Source of the DNA: Anarhynchus alexandrinus
Taxonomy: Eukaryota; Chordata; Aves; Charadriiformes; Charadriidae
Direction of reading: 5' to 3'
DNA: 64,000 bases
Assembly (NCBI GenBank): GCA_008711295.1
Contig: VUYV01000036.1
Location: 2,814,976 to 2,878,975, forward strand
Both the position numbers and the translations under genes were made by a program. Below the pieces are notes generated by a model. That model worked only from the letters and a program-made list of their open reading frames with translations. It was not told the DNA's origin and did not search any database. This document shows, piece after piece, positions 11,273 to 22,650 of this stretch; positions within the stretch are counted from its first letter, which is position 1; each line of letters starts with the position of its first letter.

Positions 11273-13479
11273 AAGAAGAGAAGTCACCATACTTTTCACT
11301 GTGACTGAACAAATATATTTACGTAATTATAATGATTATGATATGCATTTATGGGGCCAGGAAGGAGATACCTTTCCTAAACTTCTAGACAATGAGCAAA
11401 TGTGAGTTGGTTTATTTGCCTCTCATTTTTTGTTAGGTAGTGTGGACATGGTGATGGAAAGGGAAAACGCTATTCTGTTGCTTTCTCAGTCTTCTTCAAT
11501 TTGTGGACCCCTAAACTTTTTCTGGGATTTTCTAGTTCAGTGTATAGGTTCTTTGTCCTTTTCCATGGGTTTCTTGGAGTTTGGTGGATACTTAGATACC
11601 CACAAAGAGGTTGTATTTTCTGCCACTGTGCACTGTGGGTGGCTATATAGTCATCATTGCCCCCCCCACATTTACTAACAATATTTACTGCCATCTTACC
11701 TGTGTGAGGTGAGGAAGTATTATCCCTATTCTCTTGCTGGTAAAGAGAGACACAGGATAGGACATGGGATGTCCCAGGCATGATGCTGGACAACAGAAGA
11801 AAGCCCCAGCTCTTTACGGGAAGGTCCTAGCCTACTTTCCCCATTCCTCCTACCATCCACAAAATAGCAGTTGAAAAGGGTCAGACTAAACCTCTGTCTA
11901 GCTCTTCTTCCCCCATCCAGCGATTGCTGGATGATGAAAGAAAGCACTTAAGAGCAAAGCACTTTGTCAGTGTTGGCTCTTTCATGCCCATGGGACTCAG
12001 AGACTGGGAGGCTGCCAGAGCAGGAGACTGATGGCATGCTGCCCATCATGTTTAACAGCTGCCAATACAACTATGAGTTTTTCTCGTCCATCCTTGAAAC
12101 CCACTTATAACTGTGGCCCTCAAAAAATCCTTTAGAAGTGAGTTTCACTATTCAGCTGTACCATGTGTGGAAATCTGTGTCCTTTTGTCTGTTTTACATT
12201 GGCATTCAGTGCTCAATAGTTTTCCCAGTAATAGATTTTGTTTGTCACCTTCTCCAGGCCTAGATGATTGCCTAAGTATGATTATTGGATATGTATTTGT
12301 ATATGGTTCCTCTTAGAAAAATAATTATCAAAAATTCACTAATTATTACTTCACATGTTTCTTTATTGTCCAGTTTATTTGGGCAAAAATCTTGCTGGGT
12401 AAAACTCATACTGATACTGTGTGACTTTCAAATATCTGAGCCCTGAATTTGGTAATGTCTGAAGTTCTTTGCAATTTCTATGAACTTGCTGAAAGAAATG
12501 GATCTGATTCAGACTTCGATATGCCAATTTAAATGAAAATTGATTTTACAGAAAGCCTGCAGAATTAACCTGTGTATGAACAGCTGAATCAGTACATGGC
12601 CCATTATCTCCAGATGAAGACTGAGATGCAGCCCTAAGATGTTTCAGGATGAGATACTTTTATTTGGAATTCTGATAAAAACTAAGGAGTTACTATGTGA
12701 GATCAAATAATTTTAAGGAGATTTCTAAAATATGATTCAACTCCTAACCACTGGGAAAGTATTCTGCAGCAATAGGAATGAAAGCAAAAGCATCAGCATC
12801 TCCAATTGTTTCACTCTCAAATTAAAAAGAAATTCTGGAAAAAAAACAGAGAAACTGTTTTCATGTATAAAGTGTGTATAAAAGTGCATATATTTCTGTA
12901 CAACTGTCTTCATTCATGGAGCTGAGAACAACTCTATGAATGAAACTTGTGGATAGGCCATTGTAGGGAGTTTGCAGTCCCTTTTATTGGCATTTGCTGT
13001 GGGCCAGGACTCAGAGGCACTTTATGGGCTGGCATCAGGCATGGCAGACCACTTTTATTTATTCTAAGAGCTAGAAAGCTAAGCAGAATTTTAAGACTTA
13101 CAAAAAACCCCAACCTACTACTCATTGCAGCCAAGCACAACCTCTTATTTTTCATGCAGGGTCATGAAAAATTGGTTCTAAAAATTGGGTCTTCTACTTT
13201 AACCAACTTTAAAAGTCAATCAACCCAACAAATGAAACCCTGCTGCTGCATATTTTGATCCACTCTAAAAAATTGTGGGAAGATTGCAATAAACATCCTT
13301 ATTAATGAAAATTTAGCACAGCATGTGCAACTATTTAAATTTCAAAATTTACCAGAGACCAATCCCTGGCAGCAATTCTGTCATTTCCCAACAGTCCACT
13401 CCAAGTGGTAAGTAGTCCCTGGCCACTGGTCTTTCATCTGAACTCCTAGGTTACTTTTCAAATATGAAAAGTTCTACTG
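11273..13479. other. unique AT-rich non-coding sequence
   Basis: No gene is recognised. Short open frames on both strands (for example 11430-11678 plus, 11470-11793 minus and 12947-13258 plus) show no motif or domain. A C7 run sits near 11660. Confidence 0.55.
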
Positions 13480-15311
13480 GTTTCCAGGTTGCTAAAAGTC
13501 TGTCACAACCCAAACTCTGCTCTGCTAGTGAGTCCGAGGGCGCTGGGCTCGGGAAGTCTAATATAGCCTGGAGACATCTATATGGTGTGAAATCCCTCTT
13601 CAAAACCATCTTCTGGAAGGAAACAAAAGACCTGGTCACCTGGGGTAGAGACAAAGCTGAGGTACTCAACAACTTTTTTGCCTCAGTCTTCACTGGCAAA
13701 GACTGCAGCCACACTACCCATGATGCAGAAGGCAAAGGCAAGGACTAGGAAAATGAATAACTACCCACTGTAGGTAAAGATCAAGTACAAGACCAGCTGA
13801 GGAACCTGAAGGTGCACAAGTCCATGGGACCTGATGAGATATATCCACGGGTCCTGAGGGAAATGGCAGATGAAGTTGCTAAGCCACTAGCCATCATATT
13901 TGAGAATTCATGGCAGTCTGGTGAGGTTCCTGCTGTCTGGAAAAGAGGAAACATAACCCGTATTTTCAAAAAGATTAAAAAGGAAGACCCAGGGAACTAC
14001 AGGCCAGACAGTGTTACCTCTGTGCCTGGCAAAATCATGGAGCAGATCCTCCTGGAAACTCTGCTAAGGCACATGGAAAAAGATGAGCTGATTGGTAGCA
14101 GCCAACGTGGCTTCACTACGGGCAAGTCATGCCTGACAAATTTGGTGGCCTTCTATGAGGGGGTTACAGCAGTAGTGGACAAGGGAAGAGCAACTGATGT
14201 CGTCTACCTGGACTTGTGCAAAACGTTTGACACTCTCTCACACGATATCCTGGTCTCTAAATTGGAGAGACATGGATTCTACAGGTGGACAGCTCAGTGG
14301 GTAAGGAACTGGATGGATGGTCACACTCAAAGAGTTGTGGTCAATGGCTCGATGTTCAAGTGGAGATCAGTTAAGAGTGGCATTCCTCAGCGGTCAAAAC
14401 TGGGACCTGTGCTGTTCAACATCTTTGTTGGTGACATGGACAGTGGGGTCGAATGCGCCCTCAGCAAGTTTGCTGATGACACCAAGCTGTGTGGCAAGGT
14501 ATACATGCTGGAGGGGAGGGATGCTATCCAGACGGACCCGGACAGGCTGGAGAGGTTGGCCCATGTCAACCTCATGAAATTCAACAAGGCCAAGTACAAG
14601 GTCCTCCACCTGGGTTGGGGCAATCCCAAGCACAAATACAGGCTCAGCCAATAATAGCTGCAGAGCAGCCCTGAGGAGAAGGACCTGGGTGTGCTGATTG
14701 ATGAGAAGCTCAACATGAGCTGGCAATGTATGATCACAACCCAGAAAGCCAACCTCATCCTGGGCTGCATCAGAAGTGTGTCCAGCAGGTCAAGGGAGGT
14801 GATTCTGCCCTTCTACTCTAGTCTGGTGAGACACCACCTGGAGTCCTGTGTCCAGCTCTGAAGCCCCCAACATAGGAAAGACATGGATCTGTTGGATCGG
14901 GTCCAGAGGAGGGACACAAAGATGATCAGAGGGCTGGAGCACCTCTCTTGTGAGTACAGGCTGAGATATTTGGGGTTGTTCAGCCTGGAAAAGAGAAGGC
15001 CCTGGGGAGACCTTATAGTGGCCTTCCAGTACCAAAAGGGGGCCTACAAGAAAGTTGGGGAGGGACTTTTTACTAGGGCATGTAGTGACAGGATGAGCGG
15101 TAATGGTTTCAAGCTGGAAGAGGGTAGATTTAGAATAGATATTAGGAAGAAATTTTTCACTATGAGGGTGGTGAGGCTGCCAGGTTGCCCAGGGGAGTTG
15201 TGTATGCTCCATCTCTGGAGGTGTTCAAGGCCAGGCTGGATGGGGCTTTGAGCAACCTGGTCTAGTGGGAGGTGTCCCTGCCTATGGCCATACTGAACTT
15301 AAAGACCACCT
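13480..15311 (+). mobile_element. CR1 LINE, longest copy (ORF2 RT through 3' UTR)
   Basis: This 1.8 kb plus-strand CR1 holds most of the reverse transcriptase half of ORF2. CR1 similarity is unmistakable from about 13625 (DLVT and KAEVLNNFFASVFTG) and weaker from 13480. The tail is lost: after GGAGGTGTCCCTGCCTATGG near 15290 the canonical 3' UTR degenerates and no terminal octamer is visible. The 5' part (endonuclease, ORF1) is absent. The element is dead, with five in-frame stops and one frameshift near 15175. Confidence 0.95.
13623..15175 (+). pseudogene. CR1 ORF2 reverse transcriptase pseudogene
   Basis: The product would be the CR1 reverse transcriptase that copies element RNA by target-primed reverse transcription. 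One reading frame persists for about 1.55 kb with stops but no visible indel: TAG at 13746, TAA at 13758, TAA-TAG at 14655-14660 and TGA at 14859. Only near 15175 does a deletion (the region that would read RHWNRLP) shift the frame. The longest open segment, 13812-14654, has 280 codons. Within it, motif A is YLDLCKTFD with the catalytic Asp at residue 134, and the FADD box has catalytic Asp residues 222-223. Both sites are intact. The usually conserved PQG before motif C reads PQR (residue 194 Arg). The second open segment, 14883-15251, carries the RRxTKMIRGLEHL block and the LFSLEKRR block. Confidence 0.93.
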
Positions 15312-16372
15312 AATCTAGAGGCAGGCGTCCCCTAATCAGAAGAGCAGTTCCTTGACACATGTACTGAGGTACTCTAATATAACATGGACAAAAGAGCTGT
15401 AAAGCCTGAGTTGTTGCTTGCTTGCAGAGCAGTGTGTACCTGCTGGGTTGGCTTCATGCTATGCTGGCACAAAATCAGAGTATGAATGCCCTTTGCAAAA
15501 TTGCTGTCAGGGTCTCAGGAGAGCTTTACTGCTTGCTGATGAAGACAGAAGGTAAGGTGGTGAATTATCGCTGATAAATCTGTATATACAGTCTAAGTGA
15601 CAGACTTACTACTCCCGAAATGAAAGGAAAAGTTCTTAGATGAGCCTCATTACAGTGTAGCCACCTTCTACGACCAATGCACAAAGGTGAACAGGGGTGA
15701 GGTGAGTGTGAAAAGGCAGCTAGGAGGAGACAGGGAGGTCCAGGTGTGCCAGTGCCTTCCAGGAAGGGCTGAGCAATGACCCTCTGGGTGCCTCCAAGGC
15801 CAACTGTTGATAAAACCAACGTAACTGCTCCAGCCATACTGCTCAACACAGTAAAACTCTTCATTACATTCTCTGAGAAGGAGAACACACTTTTTTTCAC
15901 AAAGTTCCACGTTATTATCCATCCATACACACACACAGAGCACAATAAGGACAGGTGTTTCTGTTTTACATGCCATTTATGCTTAAGCACTTCTGGCATG
16001 GGTATGCCTGCAAGGAGAAGCTGACAGGATGCCATCACCTTGAGGAGCTGCAAACTCCAGCCTCTTGGCTCTCTTTCCTTCCTTGGCTGAAAAAAAAGTA
16101 CAAGGTGACACCTCTTTGCAAAATTAACTTTATTAAATATTTTCTGTTTCTCAGACATCCCCAAATTGTGCCTGTGAAGATGGGACACCTATTCCTGTTT
16201 TGGAAAGGGTTCTCTAGGACCTCATAGCAGGATATTATGAAAGCTATTTGAAGTAGCTTTGGTTTAAAACCTCTGTTCAGAATAGGCTATATTTCCAAGG
16301 AAGATGGAACCAGCTCAGTTTACTTTGGGTTTTAACATTTTTGCATGATCTTCTTTCCTTTCTATTCTTTCC
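15312..16372. other. non-coding sequence with one long open frame
   Basis: No gene is recognised. The minus-strand frame 15565-16188 (207 codons) is the longest open frame outside the CR1s, but I see no domain in it and no splice or promoter context. It may be chance. The plus strand has a short CACACACACAC run near 15929. Confidence 0.5.
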
Positions 16373-16425
16373 TTTTTTTTTTTTTTTTTTTTTTNTTTTT
16401 TTTTGTCCGCTCCCTTCCCCCCCCC
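16373..16425. repeat. T homopolymer with an ambiguous base, then a C run
   Basis: The tract holds 31 T residues in a 32-base span, with the window's only N at 16395, followed after a few bases by a run of nine C. Homopolymers like this are typical sites of sequencing or assembly error. On the minus strand it reads as an A tract, but no retrotransposon body was recognised beside it. Confidence 0.95.
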
Positions 16426-18863
16426 GGTGTCAGATTAGAAAGGTTTATTTTTGGAAAGAGATTTAGGTTCCTAAACATAGAGCCATTTTATGTGCTCTGT
16501 AGTATCTGAGGCACATCTGCATGGGGCTGGCATGTACAACACAGGACGTGCGGAAGGATGCTTTTTGATGTGGTGCTGGGGTGTGTCAGATGGGCAGGAC
16601 TCTCTAAGGCATCTGTGATGCCATTAGGCAGCTACTGAAATCCCATCTTTGGTGTCAGGCTTAGGAGACATGAAAGCTGAGAGCCTTGACCAGGAAGCAC
16701 GCGTGGGTTGGGTGGCTGTTGTAGCTTCCTTTCTTAATGGAACATTGAAGAAAAGGGGAAAGAAAAAGAACAAGGCAAGTATAAACATATAAACAAATAT
16801 GGTTTCGCAAGCTGCCTGCGGCAAAGACGGACATTCCTGTGCTGGAGACCCACAGTGTTTCCAGCTTACTCTTCTTGTGTTCTGTACTTGGCTTGCAGAT
16901 GAAAGATTAAGAGTGTACAGGCCAGTAAGGAGTATCCATTACGGACACCCCATAGACTGCCATCCTGAATCACTGGCAAAAACATTCAGTACAACCGTAT
17001 AAAACAGTAGTGACAAAAGTCAGCAAACAAAGACATGGCTTTTTTCCACCCAGAATAAAAATAGCTGGAAAAACCCTCTCTGGCCCCAGAATGCAACACC
17101 CTATTCAGGAAAGCAAAGATAGTCATGATAATGGGAAAACAAACTTATAACTAGCTTACACTTTGTGCCAGGCTGTTGGTAAAGGATGCTTCTTCAGAGG
17201 CTGAGGGGCTAAATAAATAGCATAAAAATAATTAAACCCATCAGTTCTTTCATAGCAGCTTCCAACCTGAATTAAAAGGTTCTTTTCCTATTTTTATTTG
17301 CTTAGCCTCAGTTGGATGTTCTACAAAACACAGAAGCACAGGCAGGAAGGACCTTACTCTCAGGAGCTGAGAGACAAAAATACACAAATGTGTGAAGAAA
17401 CAGCATGAAAAATTCAATGGGAGGAGTCCTTCTATTGGATGTTCTTAGTAAAATTTGTTATATTGGGTGGTGTTTTACCATTGCTCAATTAATTTGTTAG
17501 TAGACAGGTGCTCTTGTTTTTGACTGTGTATTAAAGATAATTACATGGTCTCCAGGTAGGTAGGGTCGTATGAGCTATTGCAGTATAATAGCACTCTGCA
17601 GTATCAAGAATCTAAGGGGTAAAAAAGAAAAAATCAAATTCCCTTCCAACCTGCAGCTGCTCATTCATTAAGCAACTTCCTTCTACATCACACCTTTTAA
17701 AGCTATTGCATATCCTCAAGGTAATGGGTGATTATCACCGTCTGGGATGCACCCTCTTGGGTGCAGTAGAGCTTTCCCTTTTCAACGGTGTGCTGTGCAG
17801 GCCAGTGATATCTCAGCTGCATCCCAGGCAGTAGTGGGACCAGCTTGTTGCTATTACCAGCAAGGCATTATTAGAAATGAAATTCCATGCCTCCCTGCTG
17901 GAGATTTGATTTCTTGCCACCTCCTCGCTTGCTGTCTCCTGATGCAGCTCATTTTGGTGCCCTCTTTGCCTGTTCCAGTTGTAGGTGTATCACAGCCTCC
18001 AGAAGCTGATACAAGAGGAGGCCTGTCACTACCCTTTCAGGAGGTAAGAATGGTCTATGTAACCTGAAATACATTGCCCTTGTTAATTATTCCTCTGATG
18101 TGGTTTAGCTCCTCTTCAGATTCTGTTTTGGCAGACGCCTCCCTGGATAGGTATATTTGTGATTTATGGCTTTTGTCCTAATCCATAGTTTTTTCTTTCC
18201 TCAAGGCTCTGGATAAATGCTAAAATCTAACTATCCCTTCTTTTCTTCTGAAACATGAAGTTAAACTAGTGAAAAACTTGTATGTGCCATATTGCTCTTC
18301 ACCTCTCTCTGTCTCCTGTCACTATTTGGATGGAATATGTACAGTTGTCTTTTAATCAGATATAAACTATAAACTCAATATTTTTTTTTTATCCTTAGAA
18401 GCTTTCTCTGAGTTTCCTCATGTGCTTTGATTTCTATTACCATTTTGGGGGGAGGGGTTGATTCCGAAGAGAGGGAATAGGGCATTAGCAACCTGCAAGT
18501 GGGCTTGGAGAACACAGCTCCTCATCTGAGCTCTGTGTGTGCTGTTGAGTCCAGAAAGACTGCTGCCTTTTGCATCAGCCCTGCATTTGCATCAGCAGGG
18601 CTTGTGCTGCCACAGTTAAGTGTCTGCCTCCACAAGCATAGCGTGTTTGCCAACACCTCTTCCAATGATATTAACATCAACCAGTTTTAGCTCCTCATGA
18701 TCTCTCAACTATTTATTTCCACTGTTGCCCCTCTCCTTAAAGAGCAATACGAAAGCTGACTTCCCTTTTTTAAGGTGTTTATGAGTGCAAAGAAGTTCTG
18801 GTTCATGGCAAGATGCTACAGCAACCACAACAACAAAAACTAGTTATTTGGTTTGTGAGCAGT
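16426..18863. other. unique non-coding sequence
   Basis: No confident gene. An open plus frame at 17747-18067 (106 codons) contains a weak candidate exon (17979-18043, polypyrimidine tract plus AG upstream, GAG|GTAAGA downstream). It is discussed in the findings but not supported as a gene. Confidence 0.5.
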
Positions 18864-19430
18864 TGTTGTGGCTTAACCCCAGCTGGCAGCTCAGCGCCAT
18901 GCAGCCACTCCCTCACTCCCCCGAAATGGCATGGGAGACAGAATCGGAAGGATAAAAGAGAGAAAACTTGTGGGTTGAGATAAACACAGTTTAATAAGTA
19001 AGAAACCAAACAAAAAAACTCCCACCCCCTAAAAAAACTCAAAGAAAAATGAATGATGCAAAAAACCCCAAAACACAATTGCTCACCACCAGCTGACCGG
19101 TGCCCAGTCAGTCCTCAAGCAATGGCAGCCCTGGCAAACCGCCCCTCCAGTTTTTATTGCTGAGCACCATGTCATACAGTATGGAACATCTTTTTGTCGG
19201 TTTGGGTCAGCTGTCTCAGCTGTGTCCCCTGCCAACTTCTTGCCCACCCCAGCCTACTCGCTGTCGGGGCAGTGTGAGAAACAGAAAAGGCCTTGATGCG
19301 GTGTAAGAACTGCTCAGCAGTAACTAAAACACCCCTGTATTATCGATGCAGTTTCATCACAAATCCAAACCAGCACCATAGCAGCTACTATGATGAAAAT
19401 TAACTATCTCAGGCAGCTACATTGGAACCA
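18864..19430 (-). mobile_element. Solo LTR of an avian endogenous retrovirus
   Basis: This 567 bp segment begins on the plus strand TGTTGTGGCTTAACCCCAGC, contains ACTTGTGGGTTGAGATAAAC, ATTGCTCACCACCAGCTGACC and GGTTTGGGTCAGCTG, and ends ACATTGGAACCA. It matches from memory an abundant avian endogenous retrovirus LTR (ERVL-type in zebra finch libraries). Both ends carry the TG...CA dinucleotides. Exactly at the ends sit CAGT direct repeats (18860-18863 and 19431-19434), a plausible 4-bp target-site duplication. The element's own strand runs right to left, with an ATTAAA poly(A) signal at 18990-18995. No internal gag, pol or env sequence flanks it, so it is a recombined solo LTR. Confidence 0.85.
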
Positions 19431-21327
19431 CAGTGTGCCTCAAAGGCAGAAGGCTAACCAAATGAACTCTGATGGTGATAATAACAAACGTTTTCTGGCA
19501 GAATACGAGGTGTGAACAGATCACCTGTATTTCATCGTCGTGACTTTGAACTGCAGAGGAATGAAGTGACCAGATCTTTTAGTTGCTGTCTATTTTGGTA
19601 GTTTATCTTCTCGGGTGCTTCGGTTAGTATAGCTTTGGTCAGCATTATATGTATTACACATTCTCTCTGTGTATGCATATTTAATATAAAATATTACACA
19701 TACAGTAGTATATAACAAATGTTCTTATTGTAACCCGTGACTCAAGACTGACCAGAACAGGTTACAGCTTTATAACTAGCATGGTTATAGTTTGCTTAAG
19801 TGCCTGAAAATGCAAAATGGGGCTCTCCATCAAAAGAGAGTTCAGTGCCTAATTTGTCCACTTCACGATGTACGCCAGTAACTGGCTGAACGCGTGTTCA
19901 GTTCTGCACTTCAGGGTTCCACCACAAATGAAAAAGTCTCCTTCAGTAAATGGAAACCTTTTGGTGAATGAATCGGAGACCACATCAGGGCTGAAACTGC
20001 AAATAAGTAAATTTCATTACAGATTTAATTGGGTCCATGTGTTCAGTATCAACAGCTTCTAAGGAGAGTTTGTTACTGATGAAGAAGAACAGCCAGCAGG
20101 AAATAGTGGCATGCTGAATTATACTTCAACACCCTAATCAAGACAAGGCATGGGTGTAAGTTCTGCTGCTTTGATGTATCACTCCCCAATGCTATTAGCT
20201 AACAACTATTTGCTCTGTTTCTTTGAGGCAACAGATTGGGTTGGATGATATTTATTTTCTGTGCTATTGGTTAAAAGGACAAGTAAAGATTTTCTGAAGT
20301 AATTTCAAGCAAGGAATAACTCAAAAAGCTAATTAGCAATGCCATTGAGGGTGGAGGAGAAATAAACCCTCTTTGCTGCTGCTGATTATACAGAGTCTTT
20401 TACTGTGTTCAAAGAAAGAAATACTGAGAATGCTAAGAATAATATATTTCATAGGAAAAAATGTTTATATCATGGGAAAAAAGAATGTGATGTCTGTGAT
20501 GCTGAACTTAACCTGTGCTCTACTAAGGGGCCCATAATTGCTTGGAGGCATTAAAAATACATCATTTTTTCATTGTATTCACTGAGTGATGGGGATATAT
20601 GAATGGTTATAAGAAGGTGGCAAACAGACGGCTCCAGCCAAACAGAACTTAATTGTTCCTCTGTAGCTTTCTGTTTCTAAGATAAGATAAGGAAAAGACT
20701 GCAGTGCAGCTCATTCAAATATCTTTTTCTTTTGTGGAAACTCTTCAAGTATTAATCAAAACAGTAGACTGATCAAAGTTTCCTGCCATTTAAAATGAAA
20801 ATATTTTAGAAACTCTTTCATGCTTATGTTTTATAACCTGATGAATCTCCCAGTAGCATAAAAAAACCAGTATCTATTTTTTGTGTGAATCTATAAAACG
20901 TGCTGCCTATTTTAGGGTGTCATATGAGATTTATAGGCATAATTTTTGATCATTGACACTAAGGCAAAATTTTAAAGACTAGGTGAATACCACCAGATGA
21001 TATTCCACCTGGAATTCCAACCTGGTTGGTTTCAGCCTATAGGGTGATCCCGTCCAGTTCCCACCTTTCTTTTGGAGAGGACGGGAGCAACTATTTGAAG
21101 AGCCGATCTTCTCAAAGAGCTGAATAGCCCTTGTGTGCCTGTGGCTGTGTGCATGTCTGTGCAAGACCAGAGGCTTGCCTTGCTTTGTGTACACGTGCAT
21201 GCATAAAGGCCAACCCCCCCAAATGCAAAAGCAGAACAAGAAGTCTGTCCCAGGCTGTCATGTGTCTTTGGGAGATGTGTCACTTTTCTTTCCAGACAGA
21301 ATCAGGATATACAGAACATCTAAGTAA
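19431..21327. other. unique non-coding sequence
   Basis: No gene or repeat is recognised. Short open frames (for example 19868-20062 plus and 20979-21239 minus) lack motifs. Confidence 0.6.
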
Positions 21328-22650
21328 TCTTTTCAATCAAACTGTAGTTTTATTTTGCATTGTGACTTATTCAAAGTCCCAGCTGATGGCAGCAACTGGC
21401 TGAAACTACAGTATACACACATTTGGTATTGCTCAGAGGACTGCCCAGGGATCCTGCCTTCTTGCTCTGCCCCATCAATGGCTCTGGTTACTCTGCGTAT
21501 TCTCAAAAAAAAGGAATTACAAAAGAAGGAAGATAAACCAGCAAAGTCCAAGCACAATGTTCAGCTAGAGCTGGAAGAAGAAGTTCCTTGGCTGCATCAG
21601 CTTAGCAAAGCACTCGGGTTAAAATTTGAAAATTCTCTGCCATTACTAAATATTCTACTCAGTTCATTGCAACATATTCCTGCATGTCATGCAGACTTAG
21701 TACAGTGTTTCCTAGTGTTTAGTTTTAAAAGGGAACATGATACAGACTGCATCATTGTAGGGCACTGTACTTGAATTTGGCAGACTGAGCCATGAGGGAA
21801 GATGTGCAGATTTTGACCAACAAAACCAAAATGTTCCTCAGATAGTAGCAGCCTTTCAGATTCAGGACCAAATATTAAAGAATTGTCTACTGAATCCTCT
21901 AGTCCTTTATCAAATATTCCAAAGGCAATTCAAGTTTTTAGAGCCACATATCTTAGGGAGTATAAACTTAATGGGAAAAAACCCTACGTGTATAAACAAT
22001 CAGTTGCATGGTATATATGTGTGTGTGTGTCTACCTGCTATAGGTGGCTTTTCTGTGAGATGAACTGTCACTGCTGTCCATGACTGGATACAAAATTTAG
22101 GACCTCCATTAAGATGACACCTCTCAAATATAAACTATCTGTCTACTGGGAAGAAACACACTGGTTTAGAAAGTGCAGATGGCAATAACAAAGGAACAAT
22201 TGTCCAAGAACCCTCTTTGCAGCACAAAATGATGCCAAGACAGTTCCAGTAATATTGCACCAGAATTCAAATCATTCCAATAATGAAGACTATGTTTTCA
22301 AAAGCAGCAGATGGTTCTGGTGTTAGAATCAAGAAAGTGTATCCTTTCTCAGCCAGGAGACACCAAAGAGCAGCTTGTTTGTAAGGCTGAAATTATCCAC
22401 TGTTTGTGAAACTTTGAGCACCATGACTGCAGAGGAGCTTTAATTCTGGCCTGAGGTGATAGGGAGAGCTTTCAAGTGGTGACACGCTTATCTGAATCTT
22501 CAGAGAGCATTATTCAGGAAATCAAACTGGTAATCCCATCAGATGAATCTTTTGAAAAGTTTTTAATACTTATGCTTCTTGTTGGAGAAGAAAGCCATGG
22601 GTGGATCCAAAGCCCAAAAGCAATAATTGGGAACCACTGTTTATGAATGA
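21328..22650 (+). pseudogene. decayed protein-coding remnant of unknown identity
   Basis: I do not recognise the parent gene. In frame 1, 21328-22080 is open for about 250 codons apart from three TGA stops (21772, 21793, 21814). All three could derive from CGA by CpG decay, and about twelve stops would be expected by chance. The peptide looks protein-like: it has a lysine-rich stretch (KKKELQKKEDKPAKSK), an acidic-then-hydrophobic stretch (ELEEEVPWLHQLSKALGL), and after the stops a serine-rich piece (DSSSLSDSG) followed by AIQVFRATYLREYKLNGKK. The signal then moves to frame 2 near 22139 (STGKKHTGLESADGNNKG) and frame 3 near 22455-22642 (ESFQVVTRLSESSESIIQE). Changing frames plus long open runs suggest indel decay of a once-coding sequence. 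It has no visible introns, so a processed retrocopy is possible, but no poly(A) tract or target-site repeats were found. Confidence 0.42.

Noticed and set aside
14387..14770. minus-strand open frames of 110-127 codons over the CR1 reverse transcriptase
   Set aside because: Antisense shadows of the CR1 ORF2 reading frame.
22013..22032. short (GT)n tract inside the decayed coding remnant
   Set aside because: Too short to list as a microsatellite. It was used only as a sign that the frame there is no longer coding.
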